Positions 37,201-49,437 of a stretch of DNA of 64,000 nt are shown one piece after another. Under the pieces are notes generated by a model. That model saw nothing but the letters and a program-made list of their open reading frames with translations. It was not told the DNA's origin and did no database searches. Every line of letters starts with the position of its first letter. The stretch's first letter is position 1. The stretch is from Crocodylus rhombifer (Eukaryota; Chordata; Crocodylia; Crocodylidae), in the NCBI GenBank assembly GCA_038503035.1, contig JAVSML010001155.1, positions 124,001 to 188,000 on the forward strand, in the 5' to 3' direction. A program made the translations under genes and the position numbers.

Positions 37201-37317
37201 TTATCCCACAGGCATTTCTTGGCAAATGATAACCCCCGTATTCCTCCCCCACCTATAGCAGGAGGAAGTTTGCCCCTGCTACCCACCACCATAGCGGCAC
37301 TGAATTGCCTACTGTAC

Positions 37318-37443
37318 CTTGCTGCAGTCAGCTCACTGGTAGCCAGAGTAGCAGCATGTTCACAAGACGGAGAAACAGCTAAAGGTTGTTCGGAGAAATC
37401 AGAGGAAGAAGCCAATTGTATGTCATCACCTGGCACAGGAGAA
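37318..37443 (-). CDS. TACC2: TACC2 internal exon, 126 nt, phase 2-2
   Basis: On the minus strand the acceptor is atctttcctctgcag|TTCTCC and the donor is GCAGCAAG|GTACAGT. The exon is 126 nt: one base finishing a split Ser codon, 41 codons, then AG. The peptide begins PVPGDDIQLASSSDFSEQ and ends near ATSELTAA. It corresponds in position and wording to the human TACC2 stretch containing SPVADDIIQPAA (recalled). The symmetric phase allows in-frame skipping. It is Ser/Ala-rich and probably disordered. The frame stays open into the following intron (to 36855), but the strong donor and intron-like composition after it argue against read-through. Confidence 0.85.
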
Positions 37444-37618
37444 CTGCAGAGGAAAGATATGGAAAAATGGCAGACTTAGAGGCCTCTGTAGAATTAGTCA
37501 TCTGTAATCTCTACGTCTGGAGCTCTTGTTTAGAAGAGGGGATATATAGCTATGTTACACGTACACTATGCATATATGAATATTAACTACAAAGGGAAAG
37601 AGTTTTTTAAACAAACAA

Positions 37619-37705
37619 CACATATATATACATACATACATATATACATACACACACTCACATACATATATATATATATATATGTATACACACACACACA
37701 CATAT
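37619..37705. repeat. Compound microsatellite (CATA/TA/CA)
   Basis: Runs of acatatatatacatacataca, then cacacactcacatacata, then (ta)n near 37666-37685 and (ca)n near 37688-37702. Open frames crossing it (for example 37552-37734) translate simple-sequence Tyr/Ile/His runs and are not genes. It is likely length-polymorphic. Confidence 0.95.
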
Positions 37706-40410
37706 CTCATTTACATGTGTTTCCCTCTCCCTGAAGTCAACAGGACTTTGGCCTGAATGAAGACTCCCGGGAAAGGGAGATATTATAAAACAGGGAGACT
37801 TAACACTAGCTGTGTTTGTAAGGCAAAAAATGAATGACAAATAGTGTTTGAATGATAGAAATGATGCCATTCCTCATGTCGAAGCATAGTGGGGAAGGAT
37901 GTTTGGAGGGCTCAGCCATGAAGAAAGGACTGCATGGTAGTAAGTGGATTATAAGATGCTGAGACAGCCAGAATCCCTGTTAGGACTCCTGTGAAATGCA
38001 TGCCCAAATCTAAGAGGACTCAGGCAGCAGCAACAGCAGCACCACAGGTCACATTTTCAATGACTGAAGCATGCCTCTTGCCATCCACCAGTTGTATTAG
38101 CTGAAGGAAGGAGCGCTCTGGTCCTTCCACTTCCCTTTTAGGCAGCACTCTGGTCCCTTTCTTTAATGGTCACCTCCATTTACAATGCCAAGCTCTGCAC
38201 CCTCTCTTGCTCATATATGCATGGAATAATGCAACCTGGCTCTTGGTGACATTTTCTGGTGCGACTGCTACACAGGTAGGTGAAAGTAGGGTTATCATCA
38301 AATGCATTACAGAACATACAAGAACAGAAGCTTTGCTGAAGAAGTTTTTTCTATGAAGGCACTGTGGCCATGTCTGAATTGTCTCTGCGTCACACCCAGA
38401 AGCAGCACCATGAAATGCCATCCCAATTTGCACATACCACCTGGCAAAAAATGAAGCACCGTAGCTATCTTAGAAAGGTGCCCTTAGAGGCTGCCTTGGC
38501 GAGCCCTGCATCATCCCACATGAGAAAAGAACATTACTCTGCTTTATATTGTGCCTTCATCCAGCTTTCAGACCTTGTCCACCTAAAACCAAACCCTTGG
38601 CCATGCCAAGAAGCTGGAACTCTGAGAAGCTCCTCAGCTGTGAACATTTGGGCAATTAGCCTGGGGCCCTAATTATAGTACCAAAAATTGGACTATCCCC
38701 TTTCTGCACTTTCAGAAGCATTTTTGCAGGTTTCAAGCCTTTCTAATTTAATGGGCAATAGGAATTTCTATTGCTGATGGGTCCAGATCTATCTTATTAG
38801 CTTGATTTTGTTTCTGCAAGCTATCTTAAAAATATGGTTTAAAAAATATGATGCCTGACCTCCCCATCCCCCCACCTCCCTTTAAGGGACAGCAGTCACT
38901 TTACCGCCTTTTGAAACTGCCATGTGCTGTTAAAGGGCAAACCACCCAACTAATCTCTTCTGCAACTCTTTGGTCCCACACCTTCTATGTTGATGTCCTA
39001 TCTTAAGTAATGAGACGCAAATCAAGCGTCCGTTCTCAGTCTCTGACATCTCCTGAGTCTAACCACAAGAGTTTCCAGGGGTGCACAGCTCAAACTTCGA
39101 GGTCCACGTCTGCAAGCTGAACTTGTCACTGAAGGACTGCTATTAGCAGGATCTACACTGATCTTATCACACGGAGAAGCAAGAAGGCAAGCCACGCATG
39201 CAGGCACATGCACAGATTAATACATTGCTGCACATTGAGGACGTAGGACTCGCTGCTCTGCCTTTCAGATCTATTTTTGTTTCCTAACGATTTAACAAAG
39301 AATTATGGCAGGCCACTGGAACTCCCTAGTGGACTGCATGCAAGCCACAGCCTGTATGTTGTACACCACTCACACAGATTGAAATCCATTTTGAAACAGA
39401 AAAAAAGCCACGCTGTTAAGTACAGGCCTAAGAATCAACAGCACAAATGCGAAAGGTCATTCAGTCTATGGCTGCGGGTGAAATTCTTTTACATAAGAGT
39501 CTAATATACTCGCTGCACAATGTCACCACTATGGGCATATCTAAAAATGCCCGTAGTGCTGTGGTATGTAGGGATACTCAAGTTAATTTAAAACATGCCA
39601 CCTTGGCGACTGGAGACAGTATAGCTGCATTAACATGGCATTATTTGTGAGCTAATTATTTTGGAGAAGAACGGGGGCACAGTGCTGAACACAGCTAGGC
39701 TGTTCCCGGAACGGAGATCACCTGGTCAAAGCTCGCCTGGGTACTTCCACCTAGCACCGAATACTGCTGTTGACATAAGCTGTAACCCTTCCAAGGAACT
39801 AACCAGTCTTTCAAACGACTTAGGTCTCAAGCTCACAAACTCTAAATAAAAGGGTGTGATTATTAATAACACTTGCTATTCCACTGCCTGAGTTCCAGGT
39901 CAAGACTGGAAGAACAACTAAAAATTACTTCCAAATTCTGCGTATGACTAGCATGTCTGAAATATTTTTCAAAGAAAAAAAATACTCCACATTTTACCAA
40001 CCAGTTGCTTAACAACAGCTGCAGCTAGCACACTATAAATTGAGTCAAAAGACCAAACAGTTCAGTTTGCTATCAATACGTCACCGGGGCAAGACTTCTA
40101 CCAACATGTGTCCTTCGGCTCTAGAGTTTCATACTTTTAATCTTAAGATAGTTTCTTGACCTTGCAGAGACGCATTTTCAAATCATTGCTAGGGAGACGC
40201 ATATATAAAGTCACTAACGAGTCTTAGCAAGTTTCACCTGTATTCCTGCTCTGCATTAAACATCACTGAATAAACAGGAAATAACTACATGTACCCACTG
40301 GATTTTAAGAAGAAATGCTATGGTTCTACCGCAACGGTAAAAAAATAAAATAAAATTGCTAACTTTAACTCAAGCAGAAATTGTGCTTTCAAATAAGTAA
40401 AAGCAAGTCT

Positions 40411-40526
40411 TAAGTGAGGATAACTGAGGAACAGCAGGCATGAGATAGCTCCTCGAGTGCATCTTCTCTCACAAAACTAGGGTCAGGTTCTGTTGTGGAG
40501 CTGTCATTGCTAGCACCAAGTTCTGA
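40411..40526 (-). other. Doubtful cryptic or terminal TACC2 exon
   Basis: On the minus strand, after a pyrimidine-rich acceptor-like tract (aatttcttattttagag|TTC), a phase-2-compatible frame opens with SELGASNDSSTTEPDPS, continues FVREDALEELS and stops at TAA at about 40411-40413. The acidic Ser/Thr/Pro/Glu-rich style resembles TACC2. However, I find no phase-2 donor before the stop: a GTGAGA donor-like site gives phase 0, and GTTATC is weak. No polyadenylation signal was seen close downstream. Human TACC2, as I recall it, has no exon here. It may be a stop-containing terminal or poison exon, or chance. Confidence 0.2.
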
Positions 40527-42709
40527 ACTCTAAAATAAGAAATTAACATTTTAAAACTTTACAAAAATCTTAGACTTGGGAGTTGGTATGAATCAATCTT
40601 CCAGAATGGTCTATGTTTTCTCCCTTTCATTCCCTCTCCTAGATGGGCAGGCTATATATATGGCTACCTTTGAAGACTGCCAATAAGAGATTCAGACATA
40701 CTCCAGAACATTTTGCTGCTCTTAATATGACACAGCTCATATTCATATGACACAGCTCAGCATGACTACCGATTTTCCCTATGTTTTAGGTATCGTCCAT
40801 CCTGGGGTAGTTAAGAAAATACTGGAAAATACCACTGAATGCTTGAAGGGAGAACCCATCGGGGATGCTTCCGTTGGCCCAGCATCGTATTTTCCAAGAC
40901 ATGTGAAAACAAAGCGAATGTTGTTCTGTGTTTACAGCAAAGACTGGGCAGCAAATCTTCTGAGTGCAATATTAATATTAATTCAGGAAAAGACATTTTA
41001 AAAATCAGTTCTCTTTGCCGAGCCTCAATTCACCCATCCACAAAATGGGTACAAAGCAAAGCTCCCAACTTTAGACAGCTGTTGGAAGAGTTAGCTACGT
41101 GTGTAAAATGTAACATTAATTATCATCTTAATAACTAGACCTCATGGGAAAAGATCTAGTAGTTGGTCTTAGTCCAACAATACGTCTAGCTTCCATTTCA
41201 GTAAGTGCTTGTGTCACTTATTTTAGACTATGCTTTTCTTTGGTAGTTTATTCCATTTATTAGCTACCCTTACAGATACTGAGTTTGTAGAAAAACAGGG
41301 AGAAAAGACGGTAATCTGTTAATCTGAACACCCTAAATAATTTTATTCTCTGAAAAAAAACAACCCCACACGTTAAGAGCCTTGTGACACCTGTTAATAT
41401 TATTTGATAGCTTTTGGAGGAAAGAAGCAATTTTGCGAAAAGTTAACTGTGCTGATATCAGTAACAGAGACAGTATCTCAATCAGATAAACATATCACAA
41501 GAGTTGACTCAGCAGCCAAGGATGCCAAAAAACATTCTGCCTTTTCTATAATACCTCCTTCAAGGTCATTTAAGAGAGGTATCCTCAACGCCACAGCACT
41601 TTGGTGAGGAATATCAGCTACTTAGGTTATTTTCCCCTATTATATCCATTCAACTGTACCCATGATTTTTAAATAACAGTAATAAAAACCATTTACCATT
41701 TTTATTGAGGGAACCCCTGAACACTTTGGCCAAGCTGGGTTTCATTGTGTTCAATATTGTATAAACAATAATGGATCAGTTTGAGAGAGACGAGATGTAA
41801 CAGGTGGCCTGGATAAATAATATGTTTGGGAGCGCGACAGCGTTACAAATGATGCGCGGTGCAACATTCCTCCTATAACAATCTTTCCCCGGCTGTCCAC
41901 AGAAAACTACACTCATGTTAGGATATCAATATCTGCTCCTGTAAAAATCATTCCAGTTTCGCTGATTTATAAGCCCTTAGGGTGGGGATCACAACCAGGC
42001 AGGATTCTTAGGAAACAAGGTTTCTCTTCCAGATTGGGTCTGGACCTAGGATTAGTACACAAAACGTACCTAGATAGGGAGAAACTCCGGCCACAACATA
42101 TCATTGCGGATAGCGGCCGAGCTCCAGTGCAGCCTGGGTAGGAGCATAAGAAATGTTTCTGATTAGCGCTTCTTGCCTGGGAAAAAAAAGCTGGAGCTGA
42201 CCTAGCTCAGTACAGAGCACAAGACCTCACCTTCCCGACGGTCAGTGCAACGGCTGGCCCACCTGGAAGCACCAGGAAGCATAATATCTGCTTGAAACAC
42301 TGGACTGCCAGATACTGCTGTTGGGATGCAGCTCCACATCTCTCAGGCCTGTGGCCTGAAGGGACAAGGGGGTCCCTTCTCTTGCAAGAAATCTTTGTTA
42401 TAAAGATTCCCTGGAGCGGACACACACAAAATGTATCACTCAGACACTAACCTCTTCCAAAACAGAATCTTTTCAACCATTTCTTCAAGTGTAAACCCCT
42501 CTTACTAAAGACCTCTCTAAATTAAAAACTTTGCTACATTTTGCAGTTCCTACAGGTAGTCCCAAAATACCGCAAATGGCATCCTCATGTCAGCCATAGG
42601 GAGCACTCAGTGATAAAAAGTAATTCTCAGAAATGTTTCTTTTCTGGCAAGGTGATAGAAATCCTGACAAGGGGGGGAAGTTTCCCTGGCAGGTGGTAAC
42701 ATTAAGTCA

Positions 42710-42787
42710 TAAATTACCTGGATTACCTCTATACCATAACTCTATCATGCCTCTATAAATTACCTGGATTACCTCTATGCCATAACT
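42710..42787. repeat. 46-bp tandem duplication
   Basis: taaattacctggattacctc followed by tatNccataact occurs at 42710 and again at 42756, with one difference (a/g) in the ~32-bp identical part. It looks like a recent local duplication. Confidence 0.85.
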
Positions 42788-44797
42788 TGAATAGATACCC
42801 TATTTTAAGAGTCCTTCAATTTTTCTGAGCACCCAGCTTGTATTAGAAACAGGGAAAACCATGACCACTCAAATAGAAACAAAAATCCAGCTGCGTGGAA
42901 CTCTACACCAAGATGATCAAATCACAAATCTCAAACTTCAGGTGGCTTAGTATAATCAGTATAAAGCCATTCTGAAAAAAGCCAGTTGAATAAATATACT
43001 GAAATAGCATCGTACACTAAAATAGCTTTTCTGCTCCAGCTGTAACTGGAACAGCAAAAAGCTTCCCAGAATGCTACAATTACAGAATGTGAATGTACAA
43101 GAGAAATAAGCATAATGCATTTGCGATATTACTACCACACAATAACTGTCAAACACCATAAAAACACTGCTTGGCACTGGATATTCAGGCTTTAGGTGTT
43201 CAAAAGTACTTGGTCACATTGTGACGTAATTGTTTTAGAATTTAAAAGTCTCTAAATCCTGGCTAGGAAACCTCAAGCAGAAATTTCATTGTGTAATATA
43301 AGTAACCGGTAAATCTCCATGGAAGTGCTAAACACGCAGTGATAACTCTAACAGGAATCAAACCACGTTCTTCAGTAATATTCACAAAACCAAAATCTTT
43401 TTCAGCTACTCTGGGGTAATGATAGTTAAGCCCCAGCTACGTCAAGATTTTTAAAAAGCTCAGTCCAGAGTTATAAGAAAAGACATCAACAGTATGAAAC
43501 TACTGCGGAGAAGTTTCTCCTCAAAAAGCAAATGCGTGACAATATGAAGACAGTGAATATAATGAAACGCGATATCGTTTCAACGATACAGAGGGTTTGT
43601 ACAGCAGGACAAAAAACAAACACCTTTTCCTTCCTTTTAATCCCCACGGGCTCTTTTTGATACACTTCCTTCAAAACTTAAACCATACCTACGTTTTTAA
43701 CTCGTAACTGTTCTCTTCCAAAAAGGCACTTACCACTCTCAAGACACAATCCCCAGCTCTGCCATTCTCAATTATCCTCAGCTCCAAAAAACCAAACAAA
43801 AACCCGCCCACCAAGTTAGCATGGATTCCTTCATGGGAGTAATTTCTAAGCTTCCCCCATTGCAGCCCAGACTTCAAAGTTAGGCATTAAAAGGACAAAT
43901 TCCTTCAGTGTATTCGCAGCTGAATTCACTGAAAGCAGAAACTGCTCCCGGCCTGCCAAAGAAATAGTCCAGAAATCTGTGTTTGGTGCTGCATTTCCCA
44001 AGTGCTCCCCTCCTGCATGGCAGGCTGTTTGAAAGTTGAAACACACAAAAGGCCAATGACTATAAAACTGGAGCCGTCTGTCAGAGGCTCCTCCCACGAG
44101 GCTCTCCAAGGAAAGGCCAGTATCTAACAAACATGCAATTGCTCCGAAGGCATCCGATCCGGCTTGGGGTCAGAGGAATGCAGGGCCGCCTTACTGTGGC
44201 ACGCCCCTGCATTGCTGAACATTTCCAGCACGCTTCCAAGGGAAGGGCCTACCCGATCATTAGACAAAGTGCCCTGAATTTGTAGCAATTTGAAGCGTGT
44301 ATTGGACTTCTGGTTATCTCCCTCCCTCTCCCTTCCCTTGCACACGCAGGATGCCAGAAACTACTGACACGTGGTTTTCATTCTTTTCCCTTCAGCATGT
44401 TTCTTCCAGGGCTCTTGAGTCATGACAACCTGGGAGCTGTTTTGCGTTTTTGCAAGGCTCTCCACTATATATGGCCATAAAGACTTGTACAGATTCAATG
44501 ATCACAAAATAAACAACAATTCCTGGGGCCAAACTGCATAGAGCCCTGCTTTGATATTTCATTTTTTCCAAGCACGTCCTGGAACCCTGCTCATTTGCTG
44601 GTAGACTGCTGGGCCCAGCTCCATAAAGGTCATCCTTTAAAAGTTACAGAATGAAAGCAAAGCCCTGCTTTGTTTTAGTAACTATCGCCAAAATCTCATT
44701 TGTTTGGAGCTGTAAATCCAGGTCCCCTCCGTTACGTTCCGAGGGGGTGGATGCATTTTACCCTGGTGTAACTTAGGCTTGTACGCTGATGTAAATG

Positions 44798-44884
44798 ACG
44801 TTCAGATCTGGATTCGACAGACGTACAGAGCTGGATGCATTACGTTCAGATCTGGATTTGTATCCTGGCAGAGCTGGATGCATT
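44798..44884. repeat. ~44-bp tandem duplication
   Basis: acgttcagatctggatt ... cagagctggatgcatt occurs at 44798-44841 and 44842-44884. The two ends of the unit are nearly identical and the middle diverges (cgacagacgta versus tgtatcctgg). Confidence 0.85.
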
Positions 44885-46499
44885 AGAAAGCTAGCACAGA
44901 GCTATTCCAGGTGGAATGGGAACAGGTAATATGCAAAGAGCTACCCTGAGATAAACTGCAGACAAATGACACAACCACTGGAATAATTTACACTGGTGTA
45001 GTTTTAGCACCGATTCTTTTAGAGGTTATTCAACACCATAATGGGTGAAACTACTGCAGAGTATGGATTTATGTCAACTCTCTGCTCCCCTCCTGCATTA
45101 ATGTAAATGGCAATTATATGGTGTAAATGCATTATCTGCCTGGACTCCTAGAAGCATATGCTACAGTAACTAAGAGGAGTTAGAAAGGATTTTAGTTAAT
45201 AGGGAGCTGAAAAGATTAATGTCAGTGCTATGCCCACATGACACAAAATACTAGTATGGATATTTGAATATAGCCTTGTTTTGCATGCAAGCTTACTGTT
45301 TCTACTATGGTAGGTAGCATATGCACAGGTTGTAGTTTGTATGTCCATTCATATAGTATAAAGTTTAGCAGGCTGAAATCAGGGATTTGATATAAATGCT
45401 GAACAACAGAGGTTCAGTTCAGCAAAAATTAAGAGTCCCTAACTGTGACTCCAGAAGCCGGCAGGCTCCCACAGCTCTCTTGCGCTGCCTAAGCCTTCTC
45501 AATTGCAGATCTATCTCTTTTGGGGCTCAGTCTGGGCCTTGGTCTTGCCCAGAACTTGCAGAGTATGGTAAATGTCCTGCTTGTTCAGAATTATTTTATA
45601 TCAAGACTAATAACAGTAATTAAATTATTTGCCCCCTTCCAAGCATGACATGAGGTTAGCTGCACATTTCTTGGGAAGTTTTGAACAAATATCTTCATGA
45701 ATCCTGAATCCCTTTTCTATGCACATTTTCAACCACATTCATAACCCTTCTCCATAGATTTCCTACAAGCAAAAGGGAGAAAAGATTTTGCATTCAGACA
45801 AATTTTGAGTAACAGGATGATCTGCCTGTGACTGTTCCCTGAAGAAATAACAGCATTTGAGGGTGAACATAAATGCTCTCTCCATGGTCTTGGGATCACC
45901 AGCTCCTCCTAGTATTTCAATCACCCATTCATAAATCAAGAAAAAATATCTTGTGCCTTCAGTGACCCCTTCATGAATATTGGAAAACGATCAAAGTGAA
46001 TAGCTCCCAAACAGCAGTTTCATGAAAGTCATTGTTAAACAATTAAGTAAAACACAAAACTCGGCACAATGACAACAAAGAAAAGGCTAAATTTAAGTAA
46101 AACTGTTTGCTGAGGGTAGGTCACTCCATTCCAGTACTGAGAATGAGCATCCACTGAGGTGGAGCAGAATTCAAAGAGCTGCCACTGAGGAGCATCACTA
46201 TTGTTTCATATCCCACCTGTACTTAAGGAACATGAATTTAGGAATGGCACAAGAAAAAGGTAATGGACCTTTTTTCTGATGCATTTATGTTCACGCTCTG
46301 GCATACAGGCAATTAAATCTGCTTTTATGCAGAATCCACTAACTTGCAGGTACAGAAAAGTACTCCCAAAGTACAACTAATTCAAGTCCCTTCTTCCCAA
46401 ATACTCCACAAGCAACAGAGAACTGACTCCTGATTATCATTTTCACTCCTCTCTCTGCATTGACTTAAAGGAAAAGCACCAACTCAGAACTGTAAAAAG

Positions 46500-46672
46500 C
46501 AGTGATTTCCAACCTTTTTTTTCTGCAACCTGCAGCTGGGAGCAGAGGGTGGGGGTGGCCCTGGGGTGGGGGAGCTCCCAGCATGGGGCACGGCTTGTCT
46601 TTTGTGTGCAGTGCCACCAGCATTGCTCCTGCGACTCTCATTCGGGTTGCAACCCAAGGTTGGGAACCATGG
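46500..46672. mobile_element. hAT-type MITE (cagtgatttccaacc family)
   Basis: Starts cagtgatttccaacctttt and ends aaggttgggaaccatgg, imperfect terminal inverted repeats. Flanks gtaaaaag (46492-46499) and atataaag (46673-46680) agree at 6 of 8 positions, so an aged 8-bp target duplication is plausible. It is about 173 bp long with no coding capacity. Confidence 0.6.
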
Positions 46673-47339
46673 ATATAAAGAATGCTCTGGTCGTAGCCCT
46701 TAGGAGTAGCACTGTAGGTGTTGAACCTTAGTCCAGCACACCATAGTAATCACGGTCAGTATGGACCTGCAGTTGAATATGTTGCCTGAGAGTTGTCGAA
46801 TTGCCTGATTTCACGCTGAAGGCAGTGACCTAAGAGGGGGTGTATTCCAAGAGACCTGGACCCTCACAAGCAGGTTATACATGAAGTATAGTACTGGAAC
46901 TGCATCAGAAAACCACTCACATCTTCTCCTTACAGAGCTCTCCAATAACGTTTTTTGGGACACCTACAAGAAATTAGCCAACCTAAAGATAGTTAATGTG
47001 TATGTCATCACTGCCCCACTCAGCACTTATTACTCCTAGACTGTATCCTCTACAGGCGAGAGACTTTATGTATGGGCTATGCACAGCATTTTGTGGGCAA
47101 TACCATTGTACAGCCACTTTAATGACAGGAGTTTACAGAAGACGCGAATGTTGGGAGTGCAGGCACCTCTGTCTAGTTCTGATCTCCTAATTTCTAACTG
47201 TTGAAGTAGACTCCAGGGCTCCATGCAAGGTCTGTATGCATTACAGATTGCAAGACTGGAGCCTAACAAAGCCAGCAATAATTATTACTATACTTCCTCA
47301 CATACAGCACAAACCTTTTCCCCAAAACCAGCTGCTGAA

Positions 47340-47401
47340 AATTGAAGCATGTATTATATGTGAGAAACACAATTGAAGCATGTATTATATGTGAGAAACA
47401 C
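47340..47401. repeat. Perfect 31-bp tandem duplication
   Basis: aattgaagcatgtattatat followed by gtgagaaacac is present twice without a mismatch (47340-47370 and 47371-47401). Perfect identity implies a recent event. It lies just outside the 3' end of the CR1 copy, and a similar gcatgt...gtgagaaa phrase is found on the other side of that CR1 near 49466-49490. Confidence 0.95.
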
Positions 47402-47517
47402 AATAAGAGCAAGATCTGCCTTACCAAGTAAAACCAAAAGTAAAAGCTGAAGTAATGCACAGGGAGAAGAACAATTAGCAGGCTTAACTCCCTAGCTCCT
47501 GCTACTCAGCTACTTAC

Positions 47518-49437
47518 ATCATAGATTTCATAGACATTAGGACTGGAAGGGACCTCGGAAGATCGAGTCCAGCCCCCTGCCCAAGGAGCAGGAAGTCAGC
47601 TGGGGTCATAGGATCCCAGCAAGATAAGCATCCAATTTACTCTTGAAGGTATTCAATGTAGGTGCTTGAACCACCTCTGATGGCGGGCTGTTCCAGACCT
47701 TGGGGGCTCGGACAGTGAAGAAATTCTTCCTTATGTCCAGCCTGAAACAGTCTCGCAGTAGTTTATGACCGTACGACCTCATCATCCCTTGGGGCGCTCT
47801 GGTGAACAGACGTTCCCCCAGATCCTGGTGGTCACCCCTGATAAACTTATAGGTGGCCATCAGATCACCCCTGAGCCTGCACTTTTCCAGGCTAAAGAGT
47901 CCCATGGCTCTCAGCCTGTCATCGTAAGATCTGTTTTCCTGACCTCTGATCATGCGCGTGGCTCTTCTCTGGACTCGCTCAAGCTTCTCCACATCCTTTT
48001 TGAATTGTGGAGCCCAAAACTGGACACAGTACTCCAGCTGCGGCCTCACCAAGGCCAAGTACAAGGGGAGAATGATGTCCCGGGATTTCCTTGAGAAGCA
48101 TCTATGGATGCACGCCAGCGTTTTGGTTGCTTTACTAGCTGCAGCATCGCATTGCAGGCTCATGTTCATCTTGTGGTCAATGATGACCCCCAAGTCTCTT
48201 TCTTCTGTAGTGCTAGCCAGTGTAGCACTGCTGAGCCTATAAGGGTGCTGCAGGTTTTTCCTCCCAAGGTGGAGAACCTTGCATATTTTGGTGTTAAACA
48301 CCATCAGGTTCTCGTCTGCCCATTTGCTGAGCCTGTCCAGGTCAGCCTGGATCACCCGCCTGTCTTCTGGTGTGGATGCTTTGCGCTGAAGTTTGGTGTC
48401 ATCGGCGAACTTGGCCAGTCCACTTCTGACTCCAATGTCCACATCATTAATGAAGGTGTTGAACAATATGGGTCCAAGGACAGAGCCTTGAGGGACCCCA
48501 CTGGTCACAGGGCACCACGATGAGTGACTGCCATCAATTACTACCCTCTGAGACCGACCACGAAGCCAATTTCCCAGCCAGCGGATCATGGTGGACCCAA
48601 GGCCACAATTGGCCAGTTTGGCCAGGAGGTGATTATGGGATACCAGATTGAAGGCTTTTTTGAAGTCAAGATATATGACATCAATCTCTTCTCCCTTGTC
48701 CAGGTCATAGGTCACCTGGTCGTAGAAGGAAATGAGATTGGTCAAGCAAGACCTACCCGCAACAAACCCGTGCTGGCTATCCCTTAGGATGTTGGCATTG
48801 GCCAGTCCATTAAGGATGGCCTCCTTAATAAACTTTTCTAAGATCTTCCCCGGGATAGAAGTCAGGCTGATGGGCCTATAGTTATCCGGATCCACTTTCC
48901 TCCCTTTCTTGAAGATCCGCACCACATTGGCCTTCTCCAGGCGCTACACCAGAGCACCAGGAGTTTTCAAAGATCCGTGCCAGAGGCCGGGCTATGATGC
49001 TCGCCGGCTCCTTGAGTACCCTGGGGTGTAGACTGTCAGGGCCGGCTGACTTGAAGGTATCCAGCTTCTCAAGATGTCCCTTCACGAGGTCAGCATTTAT
49101 GGAGGGCAGGGGATCTCCCTCACCCGCTCCCTGTCCTGTAGCAGGCATGGGCGCCCCATGGGACTGATGAAAGACCGACGCAAAGTACCCATTTAATAGA
49201 TTGGCTTTTTCCTGGGCGTCAGTTGCCCCATCTGGTTCAGCAGGGGTCCGACATTGCCCTTGCTTTTCCTCCGGCTCCCCACATATCTGAAAAAGGACTT
49301 TTTATTGTCCTTGATGCTTGAAGCTAGTTGGAGTTCAGTGGCAGCCTTGGCTTTCCTGGTTTGCTCCCTGCAGGACTGGACCAGTGCAGAATAATCCTTC
49401 CTTACTACAAGGAAAGATCTTTTTTCTTCATTCTTCC
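47518..49437 (-). mobile_element. CR1 LINE, 5'-truncated, ~1.9 kb
   Basis: A minus-strand CR1. The 3' end (47518 upward) has gctggactcgatcttccgag and the terminal ctatgaaatctatgatg tail. The 5' end stops near 49437, inside ORF2 upstream of the RT. It contains the long RT frame at 47606-48925 and two further frame pieces upstream (about 48930-49148 and 49193-49430), so ORF2 is broken by at least two frame disruptions between about 48900 and 49200. No obvious target duplication, as expected for CR1. Its 3' UTR matches the fragment at 23219-23456 closely, indicating a recently active subfamily. Plus-strand frames over it (47765-48787) are shadows. Confidence 0.9.
47606..48925 (-). CDS. CR1 reverse transcriptase, C-terminal 439 codons (non-functional element)
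   Basis: The uninterrupted part of CR1 ORF2, coding for the reverse transcriptase used in target-primed reverse transcription. Visible landmarks: NYRPISLTSIPGKILEK (residues ~15-31), QHGFVAGRSC (~51-60), catalytic motif A YLDFKKAF (~85-92, first Asp at 87), SGVPQGSVLGPILFN (~142-156) and the FADD box with DTKL (~173-179). The usual AFD of motif A reads AFN here, a sign of decay. The C-terminal part includes CVQFWAPQFKKDVEKLERVQ and ends ...LDAYLAGIL, the normal CR1 C-terminus. The apparent start codon is not biological: the protein should continue upstream, where the frame is disrupted, and the endonuclease is missing by 5' truncation. It cannot act autonomously. Confidence 0.85.
   Translation of the reverse strand: MVRIFKKGRKVDPDNYRPISLTSIPGKILEKFIKEAILNGLANANILRDSQHGFVAGRSCLTNLISFYDQVTYDLDKGEEIDVIYLDFKKAFNLVSHNHLLAKLANCGLGSTMIRWLGNWLRGRSQRVVIDGSHSSWCPVTSGVPQGSVLGPILFNTFINDVDIGVRSGLAKFADDTKLQRKASTPEDRRVIQADLDRLSKWADENLMVFNTKICKVLHLGRKNLQHPYRLSSATLASTTEERDLGVIIDHKMNMSLQCDAAASKATKTLACIHRCFSRKSRDIILPLYLALVRPQLEYCVQFWAPQFKKDVEKLERVQRRATRMIRGQENRSYDDRLRAMGLFSLEKCRLRGDLMATYKFIRGDHQDLGERLFTRAPQGMMRSYGHKLLRDCFRLDIRKNFFTVRAPKVWNSPPSEVVQAPTLNTFKSKLDAYLAGIL

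Larger units (their letters stand above)
26199..37317 (-). other. TACC2: TACC2 intron
   Basis: Intron between the 126-nt and 141-nt exons. It contains a CR1 3' fragment (27397-27520), two copies of a ~1-kb miniature DNA transposon, an unclassified interspersed repeat near 30640-30770 and a hAT-type element (33946-34205). Stretches without a listed feature (for example 27530-29070, 34210-37310) are AT-rich, and I see no gene. Open frames such as 27551-27964 on the minus strand (137 codons) show no domain and no splice context. Confidence 0.6.

Noticed and set aside
36855..37317. Continuation of a 193-codon minus-strand frame beyond the TACC2 exon at 37318-37443
   Set aside because: The first 42 codons are the exon; a strong donor follows, and the rest has intron composition and no TACC2-like residues.
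38200..38300. Possible minus-strand exon with tgtgtag acceptor near a CACCAGAAAATGTCACC stretch
   Set aside because: The frame and donor phase do not match the gene's phase-2 exons and the peptide has no TACC2 character.
47765..48787. Plus-strand frames of 87-139 codons
   Set aside because: Antisense shadows of the CR1 reverse transcriptase frame on the minus strand.
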